A stretch of 64,000 nt of DNA from Stomorhina lunata (GCA_933228675.1 OW121741.1:120986418-121050417), one strand, 5' to 3'; shown: positions 23,548-35,647, counted from the first letter of the stretch. Notes: generated by a model from the sequence alone, not told the origin. Numbers and translations: made by a program.

Positions 23548-25259
23548 CCCTATTTCAATTTTTATTCTGAAAAAAGTAAGATTTTTTTTACAAATCAATA
23601 AACCAACATTCCAGGTAAATTATAGCAATCGTGTTATATTTTTTTTGTTTAATCTAAAAATTGTCTAACAGAAGTTTCTCGTTTTACTTAAAATTTTGAG
23701 GAAAGAACTTAATTTAAACTCAAGGTAAAAACACACACTTATATACGATGACAAACATTTTCACACTTAAATTTTGCATAGACAGATGCAAAAATGTGTG
23801 TAAGTATTACTTGAAGGAAATAACTTAACTGAAAGTTAAATTGTTTAAAATTTGTTTGATAGAGCTTTCGAGATGCTTATGTCATGTCTATTTATTGATA
23901 CAGTGGGGGATAAAATAAAAAGTATTGATAAAAATTTAGAAAAATATTTTTAATTTAAGTTAAAAGGAAATATATCTTTTTTGTTTTATTAAAAATTTGT
24001 ATGGAGTTCTTATGATCCTGCTCAAACTGATTCATTTAAAACCATATTTCATGTATAAAAATTCCTTTTACTGTATTTTAAAATTGATAAACATGCATGC
24101 CTGAACATGTTTTGTTTGTAAGTAAATGAAAGAGAATACATTTTCAATTTTAGCAAAATGTTTTTTCTGTTGTTGTTTCTGTTAAGCCACGTGAAAAGTG
24201 CAAGTGCTTTGAAACTTAATGTTCATCATATCCAAGTGGTTCTTATTAAAAAGTTACAATTTTCTCTATTTTTCCAAAAGGTTTTGTAAAAACTTTTTTT
24301 TTGTAATTTTGTTTGGAATAAATTGTATTTATTCCCTTTAAACAAGTTTTGTTCTTGTCTCCTGTAGATTTTCCTGTTATGGAAATGATGGTATAATTTG
24401 TTGTTTGTTTGATGTTGGCTTTAGGTTGTTACCAAGGGTTTTCTTTTCCTGCAGTTTTCCATTGAATTGTATGCGTGTGTGTGTTGGTTTGTTTGATAGT
24501 TTTCATAAAATCTCATGCATGTGGAAAATGCTATAAATGCAGGAGGCATAAAATAAACTTTAAAGGCAAATTTGTTCATTTAGCAGTTACTTTTACTTAC
24601 TCCACTTGGAGTGACATGAAAAGACTAGATTTATTTAAACGTTTATCAAAAAGGAAATTATACTTACATGACTCCAGGGTTCTTTGGCAAACTTTGATTG
24701 CTCATGTTGATAGAATTTAATGCCTTTATTTTATGACATTATTTTATGTTTTCGGATTATGGTTTTACCATTAGAGTTTTACGTTTATTTGAAAAAAAGA
24801 TTATTTATTAAGTGATGCTGCAGTTTTGGCTATAAATTGAACCTTACGTGTTAATTTTCTCAGCTGGGGCATTATGTGAAATCTTTGTCTTAATAGCTTT
24901 TGTTAGTTTGTGTGGGACTTAAATAATTTATTAATACCTGTAAATAACAAGAAGCGGCTCGAATGGATATTTTCCACATTTCACCCTATAAAAATGAATT
25001 TTGAAGAAAATGATTGTATGAGACTTTGAAATCAGCAAAAGTTGATTTTATGGAGGAGACTAACAATAGATTTCAATTTATAAATACATAGAATAACGGG
25101 TCATTCATGTACCATTTACATTTTTTATGAACCATTTGACGACATGTCTATTTTTCTACGAATCTGGCTCATAAATCAGGCCTATTTATTATTCTCAACG
25201 AAAATAATAAAATCCACAACAAAAACTGATTTTTACATATATCAACATTTTTTAACCAA
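23548..25259. other. Intergenic DNA; right copy of the array-flanking repeat
   Basis: 23548..23765 is the second copy of the flanking repeat. The remainder is AT-rich single-copy-looking DNA. An 81-codon open frame at 24475..24720 contains some cysteines (CGKCYKC) but shows no recognisable domain, and I do not support it as a gene. Confidence 0.55.
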
Positions 25260-27830
25260 CATTTTTTATAGAAGAAAAAATTATTTGTAGAGAAAATGTT
25301 TGCTATTGTTTACCATTTTCTTAAAATTTTTAATAGAAAAAATTTATACCGATATTTTCCTGAAATATTTTATAAAACAATTTGATCTTAAAATATTCTA
25401 TAGAAAAAATTTGTACCTAAATTTTTCAATAGTAAAAACTTGTACCGAAATTTATCGAAAAAATTTTGTACAGAAATTTTTCTTTTAACAAAGTTTGTAC
25501 CTAAATTTTTCTATAGAAAAAATTTGTACCGAAATTTTTCTAAACAAAAAATTTGTACTGAAATTTTTATTTCTATAAAAAGTTTCAATAAAAAAATGTC
25601 TATAAAAAATTTTTTATGGAAATATTTTTATAGAAAATTTTCTATAAAAAAATTTTAGTCAAAAAATATCTTTAGACTAATTTTAATCAAAAATTTTTTA
25701 TAGAAAAATTTGTATCAAATATTTTATATAAAAAATTTTTTTTTTCATTTCATTTGCATCAACAATTTTCTTTAACAAAAAATTTTCATCAAAAGTTTTC
25801 TATAGAAATATTTCTATGAAAAATTTTCTATAAAAAAAAGAAATTTTTTGAATTATTTTTATCAAAAATTTTTTATTGAAAAATGTGTATCAAATGTTCT
25901 CTATAGAAAATTTTTTTTCAAATGTTTTTGGTAGAAAAATTTTCATCAAAAATTTTTTATAGAAAAATTTTCATCAAAAATTTTCCTCAGAAATTTCTAT
26001 GGAAAATTTTTCATAAAAAAATTGTCTAAAAATAACAAAAATTGTACGGATGTAAATATTTTCGTCAAAAATTTTCATCAAAAATTTTCTATAGAAAAAT
26101 CTTCATTATAAATTGTCTATAAAAAAATTGGGATTCTTAGTGCAATACACTACAGTAAAACTTTTTAGTTAAAAAGTTTTCATCAAAAACTTTCTATAGA
26201 ATTTTTTTTTATAGAAAAATAACATCAACAGCTTTTTATAAAAAAATTTTCATCAAAAAATTTCATAGAAAATTTTCTATAGAAAGATTTTCATCAAAAA
26301 TTTGATATAAAATGTTTTTTTGTCAAAAATTATTATAAAATTCAAAATGTTTTTTATTTAAAAAAATTTTCCTTTCAAATTTTCTTAAGAAAAATTTTTA
26401 TCAAAAATTTTCTTTAAAAGAAAATTCAATCACAAACTTTCTATAGAAAAATTTTTATCAAAAATTTATCTAGAGCAAATTTTCATCAAAAATTTGCTAT
26501 CGATATATTTTCATCAAAAATTTGCTATCGATACATTTTCATCAAAAATTTTCTATGGATACATTTTCATCAAAAATGTTCTATAGAAAAATTTTCATCA
26601 AAAATGTTCTATAGAAAATTTTTCATCAAAAATTTTCTATAGAAAAATTTTCATCAAAAATTTTCTATAGAAAAATTTTCATCAAAAATTTTCTATAGAA
26701 AAATTTTCATCAAAAATTTTCTATAGAAAAATTTTCATCAAAAATTTTCTATAGAAAAATTTTCATCAAAAATTTTCTATAGAAAAATTTTCATCAAAAA
26801 TTTTCTATAGAAAAATTTTCATCAAAAATTTTCTATAGAAAAAATTTTATCAAAAATTTTCTATAGAAAAAATTTCATCAAAAATTTTTTATTGAAAAAT
26901 TTTCATCACAAATTTTTTATTGAATAATTTTTATCAAAAATTTTTTATAGCAAAATTTTTATCAAACATTTTTTTCAGATAAATTTTCATAAAAAATTTT
27001 CTATAGAAAAATTTTCATCAAAACTTTTCTATAGAAAAATTTTCATCAAAAATTTTCATCAAAAATTTTCTATAGAAAAATTTTCATCAAAAATTTTCCA
27101 TAGAAAAATGTTCATCAAAAGTTTTCTATAAAAAAATTTCATAAAAAATTTTCTATAAAAAAATTTCATCATATATTTTTTATAGAAAAATTTTCTTCAA
27201 AAATTTTCTATAAAAAACTTTTCATCAAAAGTTTTTATAGAAAAATTTTCATCAAAAATTTGGTATTGAAAAATTTTTATCAAAAATTTTCTATAGAAAA
27301 ATTTTCATCAAAAATTTTCTATAGAAAAATTTTCATCAAAAATTTTCTATAGAAAAACTTTTATCAAAAATTTTCACCAAAAATTTTCTATAGGAAAAAT
27401 TTTATCAAAAATTTTTGATAGAAAAAATTTCATCAAAAATTTTTTATTGAAAAATTTTTATCAAAAATATTTTATAAAAAAATTTTTATCAAAAATTTTC
27501 TATAGAAAAATTTTCATCAAAAATTTTCTATTGAAAAATTTTCATCAAAAATTTTCTATTGAAAAATTTTCATCAAACATTTTCTATTGAAAAATTTTCA
27601 TCAAACATTTTCTATTGAAAAATTTTCATCAAAAATTTTCTATAGAAATATTTTTATCAAAAATTTTCTATAGAAACATTTTCATCAAAAATTTTCTATA
27701 GAAAAATGTTCATCAAACATTTTTAATAGAAAAATTTTCATCAATAATTGCTATAAAAAAATGTTCATTTAAAATATTCTATAGAAAAAGTTTTATCAAA
27801 AATTTTCTATAAACAATTTATTTAAAAATT
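25260..27830. repeat. AT-rich palindromic satellite array, CATCAAAAA-linker subfamily (copy 1)
   Basis: About 2.6 kb of units TTTTCATCAAAAATTTTCTATAGAAAAA (about 28 bp), very regular between 26580 and 26870. The left end (25260-25700) has a TTTGTACC/CGAAATT linker. A foreign block at 26127..26166 (TGGGATTCTTAG ... CACTACAGTAAAAC) matches the sequence just downstream of the hammerhead motif at 32553..32592. The right flank, TTTGACCTTCAATCATACAA, is shared with the array ending at 32250. Confidence 0.93.
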
Positions 27831-27882
27831 TTATTTGACCTTCAATCATACAATTAATATAATGATATTTATAATAACTGCC

Positions 27883-28818
27883 AAAAATTTCCAATACATA
27901 GAACTTTCTTAGTCTAACAGAAGAATTGTATTTAGGGATTTTCTAAATATGAACAACATGAATTTGTGAATTAGTTTAAGAATTAATGTCTGTTTATGAT
28001 TCTCTTTTGTTAGGATTTGTACGTGTTTATTTCGATGTTGAAGCCTATTTGTGTTGACTTGGCAGAAAACCGCAAATAATGATTAATTTAGCCAGAAATC
28101 AAATGTTTAATGAACTGAAACTGGAATTTCCTTAAACATTTGTAACAGAACATTAAGTGACAAAATAAGAGGGCGGCTGAACAAATTTTGTAACATTTGA
28201 TCTTTCGTTAACCAAATGAAGATTATTCATTGTGTTTGCAAAAGTTTGGCTTTAAATAGTAAATACGGGGGAATATGAGATTTCTGAGTGAGTAGAAAAG
28301 TGACTTAAGTCCAATTTTTTTTATTACATAAAAAATTGTTCTATTATTTTAATAAGAAATTCCCATTCGGTCTAAAATTTAAAAATTTGTTAAAGACTTT
28401 AAAATTTTTTTAATTTTACTTAAGTCAGTTTAGAGGTATGTATTATAAACATATTTTATTATTTGGGAACAATTTAGATTTTATCTTAATTTGTTTGACT
28501 TTCTTATTTAGAGAATCATTAAATTATATAAATTGTATTAATTTAATCCTTGTGCCACATAATTGCTTTAATTAAATACATATTTTCTTTAATATTTAAA
28601 ATTGTGTGAATAAATGTCCCCCAACTTCTGAATTTCCTTGTAATCAAAACCATTAATTTAACTTATTTTATCATTGACACAATTTCAACTATTTGTCAAA
28701 TTATGCTAAAACCCCTTAGTAAAAAGACTTTAAACTGTCTAGTCATGTTTACACTTCAATTTAATATTCATTTGAGTAAATTCAATATAATCTTTCGTTT
28801 ATTGAATGCTAATCTTTA
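27883..28818. repeat. 936-bp tandem duplication, copy 1
   Basis: Appears identical base for base to 28819..29754 by eye. It contains no recognisable gene. The breakpoint shows a short A-rich microhomology (AAAA). Confidence 0.93.
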
Positions 28819-29754
28819 AAAAATTTCCAATACATAGAACTTTCTTAGTCTAACAGAAGAATTGTATTTAGGGATTTTCTAAATATGAACAACATGAATT
28901 TGTGAATTAGTTTAAGAATTAATGTCTGTTTATGATTCTCTTTTGTTAGGATTTGTACGTGTTTATTTCGATGTTGAAGCCTATTTGTGTTGACTTGGCA
29001 GAAAACCGCAAATAATGATTAATTTAGCCAGAAATCAAATGTTTAATGAACTGAAACTGGAATTTCCTTAAACATTTGTAACAGAACATTAAGTGACAAA
29101 ATAAGAGGGCGGCTGAACAAATTTTGTAACATTTGATCTTTCGTTAACCAAATGAAGATTATTCATTGTGTTTGCAAAAGTTTGGCTTTAAATAGTAAAT
29201 ACGGGGGAATATGAGATTTCTGAGTGAGTAGAAAAGTGACTTAAGTCCAATTTTTTTTATTACATAAAAAATTGTTCTATTATTTTAATAAGAAATTCCC
29301 ATTCGGTCTAAAATTTAAAAATTTGTTAAAGACTTTAAAATTTTTTTAATTTTACTTAAGTCAGTTTAGAGGTATGTATTATAAACATATTTTATTATTT
29401 GGGAACAATTTAGATTTTATCTTAATTTGTTTGACTTTCTTATTTAGAGAATCATTAAATTATATAAATTGTATTAATTTAATCCTTGTGCCACATAATT
29501 GCTTTAATTAAATACATATTTTCTTTAATATTTAAAATTGTGTGAATAAATGTCCCCCAACTTCTGAATTTCCTTGTAATCAAAACCATTAATTTAACTT
29601 ATTTTATCATTGACACAATTTCAACTATTTGTCAAATTATGCTAAAACCCCTTAGTAAAAAGACTTTAAACTGTCTAGTCATGTTTACACTTCAATTTAA
29701 TATTCATTTGAGTAAATTCAATATAATCTTTCGTTTATTGAATGCTAATCTTTA
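28819..29754. repeat. 936-bp tandem duplication, copy 2
   Basis: Direct, apparently identical copy of 27883..28818. Lack of divergence in AT-rich noncoding DNA means a very recent duplication, or two haplotypes or read errors collapsed into the assembly. Confidence 0.93.
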
Positions 29755-31309
29755 AAATGACAACAAAATCTTAAAATCTATGAGAAATTATATCTGTATT
29801 GTAGAGACGAATATCCTTATACTTGAACTCGTTATTGCCAAAAGAAAAACAGCCATAAATATGAAACAAATTCAAAGAAGAAAAGAACAATTATTTTCCC
29901 TCACAAGAAACTTTCTATTTCCAAATCCTTGGCAGTAAAATCGTTAACATTTAGAAAAAAAAAAGAAAAACTCAACAAGAGGCAATCAATAATGTTTGAA
30001 AGACAGGCGGACAGACACACAGACATACGAACTGCCAGTTGGTTTGGTCCTGCCTTAACTGTTTCGTTTTGTAGTTTCTTCGTTTCTTTTTAAATGCTTT
30101 AGGGATTTAAGCATAAATGTCAAACAGTAGGACAATGCAAATACTAATAAGAGTTAAATTTTTAAAATTTAATTTCTGAATTCTTAAGGTTAGAGTTAGA
30201 TTCACTTAGTCTATGAAGTTCATTGTGTTACTATAAACTATTCAGAATCATGTACTTGATTAATACCGTTGAAAAAGTTTGATACTAAGGGGGATAGAAT
30301 ACCGCTTTGTGGGGTCCCAACAAATCTATTTAAGTCTGACGACCCTAATTGAGACTTAATATGTCTTTAATTTTTTTTCCAAAATATTTTTAAAAAGATT
30401 GTATTATTTTTTGTAAAATTATTTTTTTTTTTATAAATATACGCCCACTGTCCTCTTTAAAAATTCTACATTTTCCTTTACCGAAATTGAATTGCTCACA
30501 CATTCATACGTTTTTTTTTTAAATTCACACATTCATACAATTAGTTACATATTAGTTATTGATTACAATAATAAGTTCTTATAATGTCAATAAAAAATGA
30601 AAACGATTTTCAATGTCAAATTTATAAGACAGATTTTGGGAAATATCTAAAAAACACTCATTAGAGACGAGAAATTTGAAATTGAAGAAAAAGTCAATTG
30701 GGAATTATATAAAGAAGCCTAGAAAGAAAGTATTTCATTTTAAAATTACAACTTAAAATAAGATTTAAATTATCTGATAAAAAAGTATTTTATTCAGTCA
30801 AAGCTGAAAACTGAAGCTGAACGTAGACCGAATACCTATACTTTTAAATGGTTTTTATTGATAAAGAAATTTTACGTTGGTTTAAGTCATTTTTGAAGTA
30901 ATATTGGTCAAATTTGAATCAATTATCATGGGCTTTATTGTGTGTTTATATTGAACTTTTTTGAGACATTTTTCATCAAATCAAATATATAAAATGGAAT
31001 ACCTTTATTTTAAAAGTGGATTAATTCAATTTTTTTAAATTGATTGATTGAATTGGTTTCGCGTTTTAGTGTTTTTAAAAATTTGATTAAATTTTTAATT
31101 TTAATCTGAACCTATAAAATTTATTTTTTCATAAAAATAAATTTACGGAAACCATTTTGGAAATGGGGTTTTCAGGAGATTAAATGAACTTATACCACTT
31201 TAAAAAAAAAATTTAAAATATTTATTTTTTTAATTGAAAAGTAGATGGGACTTAAACTGTTTTTAAAACAATTAAAATGTGGGAAATAAAGAAATGATTG
31301 AAAAGTGTT
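29755..31309. other. Intergenic AT-rich DNA
   Basis: About 1.5 kb without a gene, apart from the small reverse-transcriptase relic at 30238..30354. The rest is low-complexity, single-copy-looking sequence. Confidence 0.55.
30238..30354 (-). pseudogene. Relic of a LINE reverse transcriptase (motif B region)
   Basis: The minus strand encodes about 38 residues including SSDLNRFVGTPQSGILSPL. This matches the conserved GxPQGGxLSPLL motif-B region of non-LTR reverse transcriptases, with the usual second Gly replaced by Ser. An in-frame stop follows at 30238. No other reverse-transcriptase motif is legible around it, so this is an old, heavily decayed fragment. The clade cannot be assigned. Confidence 0.6.
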
Positions 31310-32250
31310 TTAAATAATTTTCTATATACAACTTTTTATCAAAAATTTTCTAAAGAACAATTTTTATCAAAAATTTTCTTAAGAAAAATTTTTATCAAAT
31401 ATTTTCTATAGAAAATTTTTTTTTTTAAATTTTCTATAGAAAAATTTTCATCAAAAATATTTTATAGAAAAATTTCATCAAAATTTTTGTCAAAAGTTTT
31501 TTTAAAAAAAATTTTCATCAAAAGTTTTCTATAGAAAAATTTTCATCATAAATTTTGTATAGAAAAATGTTCATCAAATAAATTCTACAGGCAAATTTTT
31601 ATCAAATATTTTTTATAGTCAAATTTTTATTAAAAATTTTCTATAGAAAAATTTTCATCAAAAATTTTCTATAGAAAATTTTTAATGAAAAATTTTCTAT
31701 GCAAAAATTTTCATCAAAAATTTTCTATAGAAAATTTTTAATGAAAAATTTTCTATGCAAAAATTTTCATCAAAAATTTTCTATACAAAAATTTTCATCA
31801 AAAATTTTCTATACAAAAATTTTCATCAAATTTTTTCTATACAAAAATTTTCATCAAAAATTTTCTATACAAAAATTTTCATCAAAAATTTTCTATACAA
31901 AAATTTTCATCAAAAATTTTCTATAGAAAAATTTTCATCAAAAATTTTCTATAGAAAAATTTTCATCTAAAATTTTCTATAGAAAAATTTTCATCAAAAA
32001 TTTTCTATAGAAAAATTTTCATCAAAAATTTTCTATAGAAAAATTTTCATCAAAAATTTTCAATAAAAAAATTTCATCATAAATTTTTTTTTAGAAAAAT
32101 TTTCATGAAAAATTTTCTATAGAAACATTTTCATCCAAAATTTTCTATAAAAAAATTTCATCATAAATTTTTTATAGAAAAATTTTCCTCAAAAATTTTC
32201 TATAAAAACATTTTTTACAAATATTTTCTATAAAAAATTCATTTCGAAAT
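31310..32250. repeat. AT-rich palindromic satellite array, CATCAAAAA-linker subfamily (copy 2)
   Basis: Same subfamily as 25260..27830. It includes a run of about seven units with CTATACA instead of CTATAGA (31695..31920), a local variant amplified in tandem. It ends in the shared flank TTTGACCTTCAATCATACAA (about 32254), about 180 bp before the hammerhead motif. Confidence 0.93.
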
Positions 32251-32433
32251 TTTGTTTGACCTTCAATCATACAATTAATGTTATTTTTAATAAAACTGAA
32301 AAATGTTTGTGTGTTTCTGTTCGGATGATAATCTTCGCTTTATATTAATATTTGTTGGACACAATAATAATAATTCATATTTATTCAGTTCCTCAAATTA
32401 TACATAATGTGTGGTTTTCGCTCTGTCTAGAAT

Positions 32434-32500
32434 TAGGGATAAGTCTTCTGATGAGATGGCCTGACCAACCATCGAAACGCGTCGAGGAAAGGTTTCCCCA
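32434..32500 (+). ncRNA. Candidate type I hammerhead ribozyme
   Basis: All core elements of a hammerhead are present in order. CTGATGA lies at 32448..32454. Stem II is GATGG (32455..32459) pairing perfectly with CCATC (32469..32473) around a 9-nt loop. GAAA is at 32474..32477, then the minimal stem III CGCG with GTC at 32481..32483, the expected cleavage site. Stem I forms from TCTT (32444..32447) with GAGG (32484..32487, two G-U pairs) and, beyond an internal loop, GGGA (32436..32439) with TCCC (32495..32498). The short stem III (GAAACGCGTC) matches type I hammerheads known from Penelope-like elements and retrozyme-like repeats. It would self-cleave a plus-strand transcript. No Penelope-type protein is visible nearby. 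Confidence 0.82.
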
Positions 32501-32552
32501 CCAACATTTTTTGGTTTTATTAAAAAACTATTTATAATAAATAATTGTAATA

Positions 32553-32592
32553 AATTGGGATTCTTAGTTCAATTCACTACAGTAAAACTTTT
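32553..32592 (+). repeat. Hammerhead-associated flank repeat
   Basis: AATTGGGATTCTTAG followed by a CACTACAGTAAAAC word; recurs with few differences at 26127..26166 inside the other CATCA-linker array. It marks a shared repeat unit linking the ribozyme and the satellite. Confidence 0.8.
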
Positions 32593-32887
32593 ATATTAAA
32601 TGTTTGATGTCCCAAAATTTTGATAAGCCTTTTAAATTTAGATTAAAATTTTTGGTTTTGTCTGAAATTTTTTTTACTTCTGAATCTACTTCTAATCTAA
32701 AAACAAATAAAATAAAAAAATTTCTTTCTAAAAATGTTGCCAAATATTTTTCATATTAAGATTAAAAAGAATCAGTAATTCGTTATTTTTTGAGATAAAG
32801 ACTATCCAGTAGTAAATATTTATCAATGTTTTTTAAGTCTGCTAATATTTTACTTTTTTCTTAGTATTTTAATTAAAAGAGTGGACT
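32593..32887. other. AT-rich intergenic DNA
   Basis: A short interval between the hammerhead-associated repeat and the inverted-repeat element. Nothing is recognised. Confidence 0.5.
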
Positions 32888-34019
32888 TTACGGTGACAAT
32901 AAAATTTTTTTTCTTTGATTTCAAATGTTTTTCTTCGGAATATTGTGACACTAGGTCTAAAAGCATAGATTTAAAAATTTCAGTCAAATCGGACAATGTT
33001 CTATGGGCGCGCATCAGGACCAACGTTTAAGAGGGCATTAGTATAGGGAAAAATGTGTTATTTTTTTGTTTTTGCAAAATTTAGACCAAAAGTAAACAAT
33101 TTTTAAAAGAAAACATAATAGCATATTAAAGAAAACTAATACAGCTTTATTTCAAATCATAAAGTACAAATATCCATGAAGTAGTTTAAAAGTTATTGCA
33201 GTTTTCCCTCAAAAATGCATGTCCTTGAAAACGCGCCTAAGGATATGCACCAAAAATTGTATGTTGTAAATAAAGAAATTCCTAAGTTAGACATGGTTTA
33301 TCATTTAATGGCTTTCTTCTAGTAAATAGCTCAGTTTTGCTTAAATAAAATCAAATTTACTTAGTTTTTTTCTTGTTGGAAAATGGTACCTTTTTCTCAG
33401 GTCGGTTTCAAAAATCATTTTTTAATTTTTTGAAAATTTGTTTCAACAAATATTACAAATTTAGAATTTGCTCTCCAGTATGTTTAAACAGATAAATATG
33501 AAAATGAAGCCCAAAAAAATTAGGTCGATATCTTGAACCTTTTCGCCATACCTGCGATTTCAAATTGAAGAATTTCGAGAAAATTTAAATTTTTGGGCTA
33601 AATTCGAGTAAATGCTCAATAAATTTTACTTGTATTAAATTTTAACATAAAAAAAGAAATAATTAATATTATTGCCTAGCTTATCGAAAATCTATGCTGA
33701 AAGGTTTTTTAGTATTGGACTAGATTAACCCTTTCTTCACCGATGGTCAAATGTCAAAATTTGGATTTCCTTAAAATTTTAATAGCGAGATGACGAAATA
33801 TCAAGTAATAATTAGCGAATTTTAATAAAAAAAGCATGAAAAAGCATTGTTTTTGGCAAGAATAAACTTTGGACCCGATGCGGGCCCATAAAACGTTGTC
33901 CGATTTGACTCAATTTTTCAGAACTAAACTTTTAGACCTATTGTTACAATATTTTGTTGTTGAAAAAGTTATAAAATTCGAAAAAAAAATTTCTTTCATA
34001 CAAAAAATTGTCACCGTAA
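32888..34019. mobile_element. Element with long inverted repeats (foldback or MITE-like)
   Basis: The arms 32888..33029 and 33863..34019 are imperfect inverted repeats of roughly 140-155 bp. TTACGGTGACAAT at the left outer edge corresponds to ATTGTCACCGTAA at the right outer edge, and the GTCAAATCGGACAATGTT and AACGTTGTCCGATTTGAC segments pair inside. The 830-bp centre has no transposase or long frame, so it would be non-autonomous. A target duplication outside the arms is not evident, so the true ends may differ. The arms have diverged by point changes and small indels. Confidence 0.7.
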
Positions 34020-34397
34020 TATATATACTATTATTCTTAAGAGATTTCTACTCCATAAAAAGAACCAAAAAATTCAGTAAAATAGATTAACAGGGGTTTT
34101 GGTGAAGGAGGGGTTTATTTTAAAATATTGTAAAATTTTAATAAAATCCAGTAAAAAAAAATATATAATAGCTTCCTGAATAATGAAATACTAATTAATT
34201 AAAATATGTTAAAGGTCTTGGATTCAAGTCGGGCTTAGGTTCATGTCATATATTATTTTTGAATTTATGATTTTTAAATTAAATGTGTAATTAGTATGAA
34301 TATATACTAATATTGGAAGGACTATATGACATATATTAGTGTAGAATACTTTTTTGTTCTGCTAAGGACTTCGTCAGCATAATGTGTCACCCACTGT
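34020..34397. other. AT-rich intergenic DNA
   Basis: No gene is recognised between the inverted-repeat element and the LINE fragment. Confidence 0.5.
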
Positions 34398-34778
34398 TGG
34401 ATGTGCCTTGGTTTTCTAAGACGGTGCAAGATATACTCCATTTCATCGGATATTCTTACTATTTACACCACCTACCGACCGAATGGAATGGAATACAACT
34501 CTCATGTAGGGACATGTGCTTCAAAGTCTATTTTGAAGCTTATTGATCGAGTGCAGAAGAGGGCGAAAGTGCTCATGGGTGACAGTAGGGTATCTATTGA
34601 TTCACTAGAGCACCGTCGCAATGTGGGTTGGGGTTGTGGCACACTGTTCTTTCGTAACTACGTAGAAATGTGCCTTAACGAAATCAGGGAACTTGTTCCC
34701 GAAATTCCGACTTTTTTACGCAATACACGTAATTCTGCTAGAGTTTATTCCTTTGTGGTCAATTGGCCTTTGGTATAA
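34398..34778 (+). pseudogene. LINE ORF2 C-terminal fragment (reverse-transcriptase thumb and connection region)
   Basis: About 120 residues contain GFLRRCKIYS..DILTIYTTYRP, MEYNSHVG, LIDRVQKRAKVL and SIDSLEHRRNVG, then NEIRELVP. This is the region downstream of the reverse-transcriptase catalytic core in Jockey/CR1-group LINEs (typically MEYxSHVW, LDxVQKRA, LxHRRxV). The catalytic motifs are missing upstream, the usual Trp after SHV is lost, and the frame ends at NWPLV before the normal C-terminus. This is therefore a 5'-truncated, degenerate copy. Its second half is repeated at 35648 by the 1084-bp tandem duplication. Confidence 0.8.
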
Positions 34779-35647
34779 GTAGTTTCTATGTATACAACTA
34801 CTTCCCTAGTGATAGCAGGGACTATGGATGAGTGTGAACTAGTGTCTACTACCGAAGCTTTAGCAAACTTAAAGTAATAAGCCTCTTTTCCATTGCATAT
34901 ATAATTCTATCGACCATATTGTGTGAAACTCTAAAACTCAAAGTTAACGAAATAATTGGGACCTAGCAATGTGACAAATCTGCCTGGAGATCCTGGAGAA
35001 GACCAAGATAAATAATTATACACATATCTCCAATGAAGGTGCGTATTTCACTTTAAAAAATAACAGTTCATTTGTTGAGCTTGAGAAGGATTTATATCAA
35101 TAGCTCTATTTCTATTACAAATTTATTATTCCATATATTTCACCAGTGCGTATGATTGATATTCAAACATTTTTTTCTTAAATAACACTCAGTACTTGGT
35201 AGACCGAGCCTTGCTCGGAGCTTTATGATAAGCATTTTGAGGAAAATTTTAATGTTTTTATATATTTTATATTATAAAGTGCTAAAATAAATTTAGAGGA
35301 AAGACATTGTAGAAATATTCAGTTAATTTTGAATTATTTGATTTATTTTGTCCGACCAACACATAGTTTGCATAGTTTACAGTTTAACTCATTTTGAATA
35401 ATTTTGGAAATTATTCATATCAACAGAAACCTCTGTCGACTCATGCGCAACAACTTTGCTAAAGATTATAGTCTGATCAAATGCACAGTTTACGATTTAA
35501 TTCATTTTGAGTAGTTTTCTGTGGCGCCACCTGTCGGACTTTGCTTATTCCAATTCATAAACCTTCTTCGGCTTATCCGTAACAACTTTGCTGAAGATTA
35601 TAGCATGATTAAATTGACTTTGAGTAAATTTCAGTAGCGCCACCTGT
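34564..35647. repeat. 1084-bp tandem duplication, copy 1
   Basis: Apparently identical to 35648..36731. It starts inside the LINE fragment at CGAAAGTGCTCATGG and ends within a CGCCACCTGTCG word. The pentamer CGAAA occurs at 34564, 35648 and 36732, consistent with a microhomology-mediated or slippage breakpoint. Confidence 0.95.

Noticed and set aside
24475..24720. 81-codon frame with CGKCYKC suggesting a zinc-binding protein
   Set aside because: No complete finger, no homologous domain recognised, and the frame sits in AT-rich intergenic DNA.
32352..32537. 61-codon frame overlapping the hammerhead motif
   Set aside because: No motif, and the strong RNA structure explains the conserved sequence better.
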